From an uncultured Alphaproteobacteria bacterium (GTDB lineage: Bacteria > Pseudomonadota > Alphaproteobacteria > Micropepsales > Micropepsaceae), in assembly GCA_937942205.1 (NCBI GenBank), contig CALDFO010000122.1, positions 1 through 5,820 on the forward strand: DNA of 5,820 bases, given 5' to 3'. The notes below the pieces were generated by a model. The model did not search any database, was not told the DNA's origin, and saw nothing but the letters and a program-made list of their open reading frames with translations. The position numbers and the translations under genes are program-made. Positions within the stretch are counted from its first letter, which is position 1. Every line of letters begins with the position of its first letter. This document shows, piece by piece, positions 1-5,820 of this stretch.

Positions 1-540
1 GCAGCGCCCGCCCAGCCGCCGGATGCGCGCCAGCGCCCGCCAGTCGAACCCGACAAAGATCACCCGCTCCATCAGGCCGGACACGGCCTCATACGCGGCG
101 TCGGCCAGGGCGTCCGGGTCGGCGCTGTCGTCGCTGGCGTCGCATTTCAGTTCCACGAACAGCAGAAAGGGCCGCGGCGCGGAGGCCGCCAGCGCGGCCA
201 CTGCTTCCAGGGTGGGCGGATTTTGTCCGTCCACGGCGCGCAACGCCGGATGGCGCGCGGCATAATCGCTGCCGGGCCGCGGCCGCCCCACATCGAAGTC
301 GCACAACGCCTCCAGCGTCAGATCCTTGATGCGCGGGCCGGGCGCCTCCAGCCATATGCCATCCCGCCGCGCCACGTCCGCCATCAGGCGGAAATCGTGA
401 TGCACCACCGGCACGCCGTCGCGGGTCAGCTGCACATCCAGTTCCGCGCCGTCGCAGCCGCGCCGCAGCGCATCGGCAAAGGCCGCCAGCGTGTTTTCCG
501 GCACGAGTTGCGCCCCGCCGCGATGGGCGATGTTCTTCAT
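1..540 (-). CDS. Glycerophosphodiester phosphodiesterase, GDPD family (partial, C-terminus off the left edge)
   Basis: This enzyme is predicted to hydrolyse glycerophosphodiesters (deacylated phospholipids) to glycerol-3-phosphate and an alcohol. The first 180 residues are present. The GDPD signature is clear: H6-R7-G8, then PENT at 14-17, the metal-ligand pair E33-x-D35, VVHHD at 45-49 and ELK at 130-132. The spacing of H6, E33, D35 and H48 matches the catalytic His pair and the E/D metal ligands of E. coli GlpQ (H42, E69, D71, H84), and E130 fits the third metal ligand. The segments IKDLTLEAL (71-79) and PPTLEAV are typical of the barrel. No signal peptide is visible, so a cytoplasmic UgpQ-like form is more likely than periplasmic GlpQ. 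I chose the ATG at 540 because AGGA lies about 5 bases before it. An in-frame ATG at 548 would leave no room for a ribosome site. The TIM barrel's C-terminal part is missing only because the window ends. The substrate is unknown. Confidence 0.93.
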   Translation of the reverse strand, partial: MKNIAHRGGAQLVPENTLAAFADALRRGCDGAELDVQLTRDGVPVVHHDFRLMADVARRDGIWLEAPGPRIKDLTLEALCDFDVGRPRPGSDYAARHPALRAVDGQNPPTLEAVAALAASAPRPFLLFVELKCDASDDSADPDALADAAYEAVSGLMERVIFVGFDWRALARIRRLGGRC

Positions 541-560
541 ATCCATCCTTTCGGCTCCGC
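534..560 (-). promoter_or_regulatory. Ribosome binding site that decides the phosphodiesterase start
   Basis: Read on the minus strand, the sequence GAAAGGATGGATATG contains two in-frame ATG codons two codons apart. AAGGA sits about 5 bases before the second ATG (at 540) but touches the first (at 548). The second is therefore the better start. This is inferred from spacing alone. Confidence 0.5.
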
Positions 561-578
561 GCGGCGCTCAGGACGACA

Positions 579-1148
579 TTATGCGCGCCAGTCGTGGAAG
601 AATATGCCCGTCATCACCCAGGGCGTCACGCCATCCGCCGCCAGAACGCGCAACACGACACTTTCGTAACAAAGACCGACGCGGCCATCCTCCATCACCC
701 GCACCTCCTCGATGAAGGGCTGGGCATTTTCCAGCAAGGTCCGCCAGCGCGCGCTTTCGCAGGCAAAACGCGGCGCGTCCATCAGGTCGGACAGCCTTGC
801 CCCGCTCACATCGCGGCCATGGCGCCGCCGCATCGCTTCCCCCGCCAGCCGCACCAGGAAGTCGTCCGGCGGGACGGGCTGGAACAGCGCCACGCTTTCC
901 AGCACCCGCGCCAGCTCACGCGAAGGGATGTCACGGCCCACCGTGAAGCGGCCCTCCCGCTCGGATGCCTGCCAGCAGGCCAACAGGTGCCGCGCCCCCT
1001 GATGCACGGCCTCGCCCCGCGCCACATGAATTTCCCGGCTCTCCGCCGAGTCGAAAATTCTCCAGACCAGTCCCAATGCCCGCCTTTCTTGTCCTTTATC
1101 AAGGACAGCGCCCCCCCGGCGCATGGCTGCCGATTGCGGTGGAACCAT
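579..1148 (-). CDS. PAS domain protein, PAS_5-like family
   Basis: This small, soluble, one-domain protein (189 codons from the first ATG) resembles the alphaproteobacterial PAS_5 family, whose members have no attached output domain and mostly unknown ligands. The recognised pattern is HLLACW (54-59), a Gly/Arg turn followed by RDIPSRELARVL (72-83), then DDFLVRLAGEAM, then GRDVSGARLSDLM, and finally beta strands ending in GIFFHDW. It has no membrane segment, kinase or GGDEF domain. The first ~24 codons look doubtful: they use A/T-ending codons unlike the rest and include a run of seven G and a perfect palindrome. A TTG at 1076 with AAAGG six bases upstream gives a 165-residue protein that keeps the whole domain and may be the real start. 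The stop lies 38 bases before the phosphodiesterase start, so the two genes are probably cotranscribed. The family call rests on pattern recognition. The sensed signal is unknown. Confidence 0.8.
   Translation of the reverse strand: MVPPQSAAMRRGGAVLDKGQERRALGLVWRIFDSAESREIHVARGEAVHQGARHLLACWQASEREGRFTVGRDIPSRELARVLESVALFQPVPPDDFLVRLAGEAMRRRHGRDVSGARLSDLMDAPRFACESARWRTLLENAQPFIEEVRVMEDGRVGLCYESVVLRVLAADGVTPWVMTGIFFHDWRA
1090..1107. repeat. Perfect 7-bp inverted repeat with 4-base loop
   Basis: TGTCCTT-TATC-AAGGACA is a perfect palindrome. It lies in the extreme N-terminal part of the PAS gene as read from its first ATG, or in its 5' leader if translation starts at the TTG at 1076. It could be an operator half-site pair or an RNA hairpin. 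In the minus-strand transcript the right arm carries AAGGA, a Shine-Dalgarno-like sequence. Function is inferred only. Confidence 0.4.
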
Positions 1149-1247
1149 CGCCTACCGCCGGTTGCATTGTCTTTAAAAGGCCACGGACCGTTTGATGCGA
1201 ATACCGTGAAAATTGTCGGCATTGACTTGGGCGCGGGCGCGGGGCTC
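1149..1247. promoter_or_regulatory. Divergent intergenic region between the PAS gene and the MATE gene
   Basis: This 99-base gap separates the minus-strand PAS gene from the plus-strand MATE gene and must serve one or both. It is richer in A/T than the flanking genes, notably around TTTAAAAG near 1172 and GAAAATTG near 1208. I could not find a convincing -35/-10 pair with proper spacing on either strand. I see no small gene in it. A GTG at 1206 is in frame with MATE but has no ribosome site. Confidence 0.35.
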
Positions 1248-2627
1248 ATGCCCGCCATGACCGCGCATCGCGCCGCCTGGCTGCTGGAAACCCGGGAACT
1301 CATCAAGCTGGCGCTGCCGCTGGCCGCCACCCAGCTTGCCCAGATGGCGATCCTGGCCACCGACACCATCATGCTGGGTCATTACAGCAAGGAGGCGCTG
1401 GCGGCGGGCGCGCTGGGCAACACCATCTTCTTTCTGGTCTGGCTGCTGGGCTGCGGCGTGCCGATGGCGGTGGCGCCGGTGATCGCGCACATACAGGGCC
1501 AGCATGGCAGCCCGGACGACGGCCTGGAGCGCCGCGAAACCCGCATCGCCGTCCGCATGGGCCTGTGGTCGGTCGCCCTGATCGCCGCGCCGCTGGTGCT
1601 GTTGCTGTTCTTCACCCGGCCCATCCTGCTGGCCTTCGGGCAGGAAGCGGGGCTGGCGGCGGACGCGGGCCTCTACGCCTCGGTGCTGGCCATCGGCCTG
1701 CCCTTCGCGATGGGCTTTCAGGTCTTGCGGAGTTTTTCCACCGCGCTGTCGCACGCGGTGCCGCCCATGGTGGTGCTGGTGCTGGCCGTGCTGCTCAACG
1801 CGCTGGCCGATTATATTTTCATCTTCGGCCATTTCGGCGCGCCCCGCCTGGGCATCGCGGGCGCGGGCCTTGCCAGCGCCAGTTCCAACGCCTTCAGCTT
1901 CCTGGCGATGCTGGGCATCGTGCTGGGCTTTCCGGCGCTGCGGCGCTACCGCATCCTGCACCGGCTGTTGCATCCGCACTGGAAGACCTTCGGCGAGCTG
2001 GCGCGGCTGGGCCTGCCCATCGGCATCACCATGGTGTTCGAGGTGGCGCTGTTCAACGGCGCGGCGCTGGCGGTGGGGCTGTTCGGCCTGAACGCGCTGG
2101 CGGCGCACCAGATCGCGCTGACCATTCCGTCCATCACCTTCATGGTGCCGCTGGGCATCGGCATGGCGGCGACGGTGCGGGTGGGCCTGGCGGCGGGCGC
2201 GGGCGACGCGGCGGGCGCGCGGCGGGCCGGCTATGCTGCCATCGGCCTGTCCGCCCTGTTCATGGGCCTGGCGGGCCTGGCGCTGCTGGTCTGGCCGCGC
2301 CTGCTGGCGACGCTGTGGCTGCCCGACATTCCCGCCAATGCCGAGGTGCTGGCGCTGGCGGTGAGTTTCCTGCATGTCGCCGCCGCCTTCCAGTTGATGG
2401 ACGGCATCCAGGTCTCCGCGTCCTTGAGCCTGCGCGGCCTCAAGGACACGCATGGTCCGATGTGGATCGCGGGCGCGTCCTACTGGCTGGCGGGCGCGCC
2501 GGTGGGGCTGTATCTGGCCTTCGGACTGAAGATGCAGGGGTTCGGCATCTGGCTGGGACTGGCCTTTGGGCTGACCGTCGCGGCCATCGCTTTGACGGCG
2601 CGCTTCGCTTTGCTCGCGCGCCGTTGA
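1248..2627 (+). CDS. MATE family multidrug efflux transporter, NorM-like
   Basis: This inner-membrane antiporter is predicted to export cationic drugs or toxic metabolites in exchange for Na+ or H+. It has 459 residues, normal for the family, and about twelve hydrophobic segments in two six-helix halves. Family landmarks include ELIKLALPLAATQL (17-30) in helix 1, then TDTIMLG (38-44), the loop GIAGAGLAS (202-210), and SLRGLKDT near 393. The three acidic residues important for cation coupling in Vibrio NorM all have counterparts: D39 in TDTIM, E265 in VFEVALF and D385 in QLMDGIQ. I start at the ATG at 1248 because helix 1 follows directly. The ATG at 1257 is an alternative, and neither has a strong ribosome site. 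The open frame extends back to 594 only because it runs antisense through the PAS gene. No regulator is adjacent, unless the divergent PAS gene counts as one. Its substrates cannot be told from sequence. Confidence 0.95.
   Translation: MPAMTAHRAAWLLETRELIKLALPLAATQLAQMAILATDTIMLGHYSKEALAAGALGNTIFFLVWLLGCGVPMAVAPVIAHIQGQHGSPDDGLERRETRIAVRMGLWSVALIAAPLVLLLFFTRPILLAFGQEAGLAADAGLYASVLAIGLPFAMGFQVLRSFSTALSHAVPPMVVLVLAVLLNALADYIFIFGHFGAPRLGIAGAGLASASSNAFSFLAMLGIVLGFPALRRYRILHRLLHPHWKTFGELARLGLPIGITMVFEVALFNGAALAVGLFGLNALAAHQIALTIPSITFMVPLGIGMAATVRVGLAAGAGDAAGARRAGYAAIGLSALFMGLAGLALLVWPRLLATLWLPDIPANAEVLALAVSFLHVAAAFQLMDGIQVSASLSLRGLKDTHGPMWIAGASYWLAGAPVGLYLAFGLKMQGFGIWLGLAFGLTVAAIALTARFALLARR
2595..2624. 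terminator. Perfect 9-bp GC-rich hairpin at the MATE 3' end (possible terminator without a T tract)
   Basis: ACGGCGCGC (2595-2603) is exactly complementary to GCGCGCCGT (2616-2624) across a 12-base loop. The hairpin lies in the last MATE codons and ends immediately before the stop codon. No run of T follows on either strand, so it is not a textbook intrinsic terminator. It could still slow or end transcription between two convergent genes, or protect the mRNA end. The structure is seen directly. The role is inferred. Confidence 0.35.
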
Positions 2628-2662
2628 CTCTGGGTCGCACGGGCGACGGCATCGCTCCGCTC
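2605..2662. repeat. Two copies of an 11-base motif, each lying between inverted arms
   Basis: TCGCTTTGCTC (2605-2615) and TCGCTCCGCTC (2652-2662) differ only at two central bases and are 47 bases apart. The first fills most of the loop of the perfect hairpin at 2595-2624. The second lies between GGGCGACGGCA and CGCCTGCCC, which are partly complementary (GGGC with GCCC, or GGCGA with TCGCC). This looks like an intergenic palindromic repeat unit. Whether it recurs elsewhere in the genome cannot be seen here. Confidence 0.35.
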
Positions 2663-2702
2663 GCCTGCCCGATGCTCCCGGACCGCACGCTTCGCCATAC
2701 TC

Positions 2703-4205
2703 TCAAAGCGCCCCTTGCCAGCGCAGCAGCAGTAACAGGCCGATCAGCGCCAGCACGCCGATCAGGGCCAGCCGCGTGGGACGCGAGCGGCGTTCCTGCT
2801 CGGCCGCGATCTGCAGCGCGGTGTCGGGATGCAGCCGCACCCCGCCTTCCGCCACCATCTGGGAGAAGTTCTCGGCATTGCGCACCAGTTGCGGCAGATC
2901 CTGGGCCAGCCGCCCCAGCGCCCCGAAGGTTTCCCCGGCGCGGGTGAGCGCGGCTTCGGCGCCCAGATTGTCCTGCACCCATTTCTCCGCCACCGGGCGG
3001 GCGGCGCTCCAGATGTCGAAGTCCGGATCCAGGCCGCGGCAGACGCCTTCCACCACCACCATGGTCTTTTGCAGCAGCACCAGTTGCGGCTGGGCCTGCA
3101 TGTCGAAGCGCCGCGTGGTCTCGAACAGTTGCGCCAGCAGCCGCGCGATGGAGACCTCGCGGGCGCTGCGGCCGAAGATGGGTTCGCCGATGGCGCGCAA
3201 CGCCTGGGCGAAGGTCTCGATGGGGTGATGCGACGGCACGAAGGCGACGTCATAGTGAAGCTGCGCCACGCGGACATAGTCGCGCTGCAGAAAGCCCGCC
3301 AGCGTGCCCGCCATGAAGCGCCGCATCCCGGCGTCCAGCCGCCCCATGATGCCGAAATCCACCGCCACCAGGCGGCCCTGCCCGTCCAGGAACAGATTGC
3401 CCGGATGCATGTCGGCATGGAAAAAGCCGTCGCGCAGCGCCTGGGTCAGAAAGCTGCGCATCACCAGCACCGCGACCGCCCTGGGATCGCGCCCGGCGGC
3501 GGCGATGGCGGCGGTGTCGCGCAGCGGAATGCCGTCGATCCATTCGCTGGTCAGCACCGAGGCCGAGGTGCGCGCCCAGTCCACATGCGGCACGCGGAAC
3601 TGCTCCTCGCCGCGGGTGCGCTCATACAATTCGCCGGCCGCCGCCGCCTCCATCCGCAGGTCCAGCTCCAGCGCCACACTATCGGCCAGCGTCTGGGTCA
3701 GTGCGACAAAGCGTAAGCGCCGCGCCTCGGCCGAGAACCGCTCGGCGGTGCGGGCGAACAGCGCCAGCGCCGCCAGATCGCGGGCGAACACCGCGCGCAC
3801 GCCGGGGCGCAGGATCTTCACCGCCACGCCGACCGGCGGGTTTTCCGCCGTCTGGGCGCGGTGCACCTGGGCGATCGAGGCCGCCGCCATCGCGCCGCCG
3901 AAACTGGTGAACAATGCCTCCACCGGGCGGCCGAAGGCGCGGACGATCTCGGCCCTGGCCTCGGCGTCGGAAAAGGGCGGCAGCCGGTCCTGCAGATGCT
4001 CCAGCGCGGCGGCGACATCCTCGCCCACAATGTCGGGGCGCGTCGCCAGCATCTGGCCCAGCTTGATATAGGCCGGACCCAGCCGTTCCAGCGCCCACGC
4101 CAGACGCGCGCCCGCATCGGGCCGGCCGGCGCGGAAGGCCAGCATCGGCCCGGCCAGAAGACATGCGGCATGAAGCAGCCGGACGCTGCTGGCGATGGCG
4201 TTCAT
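2703..4205 (-). CDS. ubiB: UbiB, atypical-kinase-fold ATPase of ubiquinone biosynthesis
   Basis: UbiB belongs to the ABC1/ADCK/UbiB family. It is needed for ubiquinone production at the membrane, where its ATPase activity is thought to help lipid intermediates reach the Ubi enzymes. The 500 residues show the diagnostic elements in order: KLGQ (48-51) of the family-specific N-terminal extension, the Ala-rich loop AAAS (107-110) that replaces the kinase Gly-rich loop, VAVK with K130, ELD (180-182), the loop HADMHPGN (263-270) and DFG (283-285). The stretch QPQLVLLQKT and one C-terminal membrane helix (LALIGVLALIGLLLLLRW) follow. E. coli UbiB is 546 residues with a longer N-terminus and a two-helix C-terminus, so this form is trimmed at both ends. 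I start at the ATG at 4205, because the open frame upstream overlaps ubiE. No good Shine-Dalgarno precedes it. It lies 28 bases after ubiE and is probably cotranscribed with it. Confidence 0.96.
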   Translation of the reverse strand: MNAIASSVRLLHAACLLAGPMLAFRAGRPDAGARLAWALERLGPAYIKLGQMLATRPDIVGEDVAAALEHLQDRLPPFSDAEARAEIVRAFGRPVEALFTSFGGAMAAASIAQVHRAQTAENPPVGVAVKILRPGVRAVFARDLAALALFARTAERFSAEARRLRFVALTQTLADSVALELDLRMEAAAAGELYERTRGEEQFRVPHVDWARTSASVLTSEWIDGIPLRDTAAIAAAGRDPRAVAVLVMRSFLTQALRDGFFHADMHPGNLFLDGQGRLVAVDFGIMGRLDAGMRRFMAGTLAGFLQRDYVRVAQLHYDVAFVPSHHPIETFAQALRAIGEPIFGRSAREVSIARLLAQLFETTRRFDMQAQPQLVLLQKTMVVVEGVCRGLDPDFDIWSAARPVAEKWVQDNLGAEAALTRAGETFGALGRLAQDLPQLVRNAENFSQMVAEGGVRLHPDTALQIAAEQERRSRPTRLALIGVLALIGLLLLLRWQGAL

Positions 4206-4222
4206 TATTTCGTGCTTTTCAT
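4205..4222 (-). other. Five-codon mini-ORF (MKSTK) whose stop overlaps the ubiB start
   Basis: In the ubiE-ubiB gap the minus strand reads ATG-AAA-AGC-ACG-AAA-TAA, and the last A of TAA is the first base of the ubiB ATG (TAATG). ubiB lacks a clear Shine-Dalgarno, so termination and re-initiation at this site could help its translation. The mini-ORF also lacks a ribosome site and could be chance. Confidence 0.2.
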
Positions 4223-4233
4223 GGGCGCGGATT

Positions 4234-5001
4234 TCATAGGCGCCAGGCCGAATGCATGGCGGCGATCCCGCCCGACAGATTGCGGACCTTGACCTGTTCC
4301 AGACCGGCATCGGCGATCATCTGGGCGAAGCGCGCCTGCGGCGGAAACTTGCGGATGCTTTCGGCCAGATAACGGTAGGAGGCTTCATCCTGGGCCACCC
4401 AGCCGCCGATCCGGGGCAGCAGCTTGAAGGAATAGGCGTCGTACAGCGCATCCAGGCCCGGCATCTCCACCTTGGAGAATTCCAGGCACAGGAAACGCCC
4501 GCCGGGCCGCAGCACCCGCCGGGCCTCGGCCAGCGCCGCCTCGATATGGGTGACGTTGCGGATGCCGAAGGCGATGGTATAGGCGTCGAAGCTGGCGTCG
4601 GGGAACGGCAACTGTTCGGCATTGCCGCAGACCCATTCGATGGCGCTCTCGCCCTTTTCCCGCGCCCGGCGCACGCCCTCGCCCAGCATCTGCTGATTGA
4701 TGTCGCAGACCGTGACATGTGCGTCGCCGCCGCGCCCCTGAAGATTTCTGCTGCGCGCCATCTCCACGATGCGCAAAGCGATGTCGCCGGTGCCGCCCGC
4801 CACATCCAGCGTCTTCCAGCCGGGCTGCGGGTTCAGCCATTCCACCATCGCATCCTTCCAGATGCGGTGGACGCCCGCGCTCATCAGGTCGTTCATCAGG
4901 TCGTAGCGCGCCGCGACCGAGGAAAAGACCTCTTTCACCAGCCCTTCCTTTTCGGATTCGGGCACGGTGCGGAAACCGAAACTGGCGGTTTTCTCTGTCA
5001 T
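4234..5001 (-). CDS. ubiE: UbiE, ubiquinone/menaquinone C-methyltransferase
   Basis: UbiE is an S-adenosylmethionine-dependent enzyme that C-methylates the benzoquinol ring in ubiquinone synthesis and, where that pathway exists, demethylmenaquinol. It is cytoplasmic or membrane-peripheral. The 255 residues match the usual ~250. Landmarks are [17 protein letters not shown] (25-41), SAM motif I DVAGGTGD (66-73), acidic D100 in [14 protein letters not shown] (127-135), FGIRNV (145-150), RRVLRPGG, then the motif around [11 protein letters not shown] and SYRYLAESI, ending MHSAWRL. All family signatures are intact. The ATG at 5001 is the only start that gives the normal length. The open frame continues to 5307 but that part overlaps mutM on the other strand. 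No clear ribosome site precedes the ATG. It is the first gene of ubiE-ubiB and divergent from mutM. No menaquinone gene is visible, so the ubiquinone role is the supported one. Confidence 0.97.
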   Translation of the reverse strand: MTEKTASFGFRTVPESEKEGLVKEVFSSVAARYDLMNDLMSAGVHRIWKDAMVEWLNPQPGWKTLDVAGGTGDIALRIVEMARSRNLQGRGGDAHVTVCDINQQMLGEGVRRAREKGESAIEWVCGNAEQLPFPDASFDAYTIAFGIRNVTHIEAALAEARRVLRPGGRFLCLEFSKVEMPGLDALYDAYSFKLLPRIGGWVAQDEASYRYLAESIRKFPPQARFAQMIADAGLEQVKVRNLSGGIAAMHSAWRL

Positions 5002-5068
5002 GGCGGAAACATAGCTGGGACGCGGCGCATAGGCTACCGTCGCGGCCTGCGACTCTTGATGTGCGCCC
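5002..5068. promoter_or_regulatory. Divergent intergenic region between ubiE and mutM
   Basis: This 67-base gap separates two genes transcribed away from each other, so it should hold the ubiE-ubiB promoter and probably the mutM promoter. On the minus strand, CAAGAG followed 16 bases later by TAGCCT is a weak possible -35/-10 pair for ubiE. I see no credible pair toward mutM, and no Shine-Dalgarno before either start. The assignment rests on gene orientation. Confidence 0.4.
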
Positions 5069-5820
5069 ATGCCCGAACTGCCCGAAGTCGAAACCGTCCG
5101 CCTGGGGCTTTTGCCCGTGCTGGAAGGCCATGTCATCACCCAGGCCCGGACGCGGCGGACGGGCCTGCGCCTGCCCTTCCCGCGCGATTTCGCCGCCCGG
5201 CTGTCCGGCCGCCGGGTGACGGCGCTGCGGCGGCGGGCCAAATATCTGCTGGCCGACCTGGAGGGCGGCGAGACGCTGGTGATCCATCTGGGCATGAGCG
5301 GGCGCATGAGCGTCTATAGCGAAGGCCAGCCGCGCAAGATCGGCAGCTATCTCTATGATGTCGCCCCGGCCACGGCGGGCGAGGACAAACACGACCATGT
5401 GGTGCTGGAAACCGACGCCCCGGCCCGCATCGTCTTCAACGACCATCGCCGCTTCGGGCTGATGACCCTGCTGGACACCGCCACGCTGGATCAGGACCGG
5501 TTGTTCAAGAACATCGGCATCGAACCGCTGTCGTCGAAATTCAACGCCGCCACCCTGGCCCGCGCGCTGGAGGGCAAGAAAACACCCATCAAGTCGGCGC
5601 TGCTGGACCAGCGGCTGGTGGCGGGGCTGGGCAACATCTATGTCTGCGAGGCATTGTTCCGCAGCCATATCTCGCCCAAACGGCTGGCGGGCACGGTCAA
5701 GGGCGAACGCATCGCGGCGCTGGCGGCGGCGATCCGCAAGGTCTTGAAGGACGCCATCGCGGCGGGCGGCTCGACCTTGCGCGACCATGCCCAGGCCACC
5801 GGCGATCCGGGCAATTTCCA
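5069..5820 (+). CDS. mutM: MutM, formamidopyrimidine-DNA glycosylase (partial, C-terminus off the right edge)
   Basis: MutM is a base-excision repair enzyme that removes 8-oxoguanine and formamidopyrimidines opposite C and nicks the strand by beta,delta-elimination. The mature N-terminus [11 protein letters not shown] is exact: P2 is the catalytic nucleophile (after Met removal) and E3 and K58 are the other active-site residues. HLGMSGRM (73-80) carries M76, and HRRFG (126-130) carries R127 and F129, corresponding to the lesion-void-filling residues of E. coli Fpg. GLGNIY (186-191), with DNA-contacting N189, marks the helix-two-turn-helix domain. GSTLRDH near 240 is also standard. A stretch at about 82-110 is longer than in E. 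coli and rich in D/H/K. About 250 residues are present. The final ~30-40, including the zinc finger (four Cys in the family), lie beyond the window. The start is fixed by the motif although no ribosome site is evident. It diverges from ubiE. Confidence 0.97.
   Translation, partial: MPELPEVETVRLGLLPVLEGHVITQARTRRTGLRLPFPRDFAARLSGRRVTALRRRAKYLLADLEGGETLVIHLGMSGRMSVYSEGQPRKIGSYLYDVAPATAGEDKHDHVVLETDAPARIVFNDHRRFGLMTLLDTATLDQDRLFKNIGIEPLSSKFNAATLARALEGKKTPIKSALLDQRLVAGLGNIYVCEALFRSHISPKRLAGTVKGERIAALAAAIRKVLKDAIAAGGSTLRDHAQATGDPGNF

Noticed and set aside
594..1247. Plus-strand open frame continuous with MATE, adding 218 residues at its N-terminus
   Set aside because: It runs antisense through the PAS gene, has no membrane or known-domain character, and MATE helix 1 begins just after the ATG at 1248.
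1173..2453. Long minus-strand open frame (426 codons) opposite the MATE gene
   Set aside because: Its translation is low-complexity Q/R/H/G/A, typical of the antisense of a GC-rich membrane-protein gene. The plus-strand MATE reading has intact family motifs.
2628..2702. Small minus-strand protein reading through the MATE/ubiB junction
   Set aside because: It lies over palindromic sequence and the MATE antisense, lacks a ribosome site, and is better explained as repeat-like intergenic DNA.
1565..2947. Plus-strand open frame (460 codons) overlapping MATE and running into ubiB
   Set aside because: It is an Ala/Gly/Arg-rich out-of-frame reading that crosses from one real gene into the antisense of another.
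2829..3716. Plus-strand open frame (295 codons) opposite ubiB
   Set aside because: Its Q/H/R/G-rich composition and lack of any motif mark it as the antisense of ubiB.
5002..5307. Upstream extension of the ubiE frame to a far ATG
   Set aside because: It would add about 100 residues antisense to mutM. UbiE is normally about 250 residues and starts near the FGFRTV segment.
4252..5319. Plus-strand open frame (355 codons) opposite ubiE
   Set aside because: It is an antisense reading of ubiE that continues out of frame into mutM, with no recognisable domain.
4385..5788. Minus-strand open frame (467 codons) across mutM and ubiE
   Set aside because: It is antisense to mutM and out of frame in ubiE, and its composition is Q/R/G-rich.
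1..5820. tRNA, rRNA, riboswitch, CRISPR array, insertion sequence or phage attachment site
   Set aside because: I saw no cloverleaf-like segment, no regularly spaced direct repeats, no terminal inverted repeats around a transposase, and almost no non-coding space in which such elements could lie.

Overview
This window is ordinary high-GC proteobacterial chromosome. It is most likely from an alphaproteobacterium. The evidence is a PAS_5-type protein (a family concentrated in Alphaproteobacteria), a ubiE-ubiB pair with no ubiJ between the two genes, strongly G/C-ending codons, and a MutM with an acidic/histidine-containing insert before its HRRFG motif. The genus cannot be fixed from the sequence. 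I see no tRNA, rRNA, CRISPR array, transposase, integrase or phage gene.

Layout. (1) On the minus strand, bases 1-540 hold most of a glycerophosphodiester phosphodiesterase whose C-terminus lies beyond the left edge. Its upstream neighbour on the same strand is a PAS_5 protein (579-1148). The 38-base gap makes a two-gene transcript likely. (2) A divergent gap follows, then a complete plus-strand MATE-family exporter (1248-2627). (3) A 75-base convergent junction separates MATE from ubiB. The MATE 3' end plus this junction hold a perfect GC-rich hairpin and a duplicated 11-base motif. (4) On the minus strand, ubiE (4234-5001) and ubiB (2703-4205) form a tight pair for ubiquinone biosynthesis. 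(5) A 67-base divergent gap leads to plus-strand mutM (from 5069), which is cut off by the right edge before its zinc finger.

Functionally, ubiE and ubiB act in the same pathway: UbiE is the C-methyltransferase and UbiB the atypical-kinase-fold ATPase needed for ubiquinone assembly. MutM repairs oxidised guanine, and its position next to ubiE is a neighbourhood, not a shared pathway. MATE is a cation-coupled efflux pump. The PAS protein and the phosphodiesterase may link sensing to phospholipid-headgroup scavenging, but only their adjacency supports this.

I found no previously undescribed system. The points most worth a second look are the palindrome and start-codon ambiguity at the head of the PAS gene, the hairpin with repeated motif at the MATE/ubiB junction, the PAS-phosphodiesterase pairing, and a five-codon mini-ORF whose stop overlaps the ubiB start.
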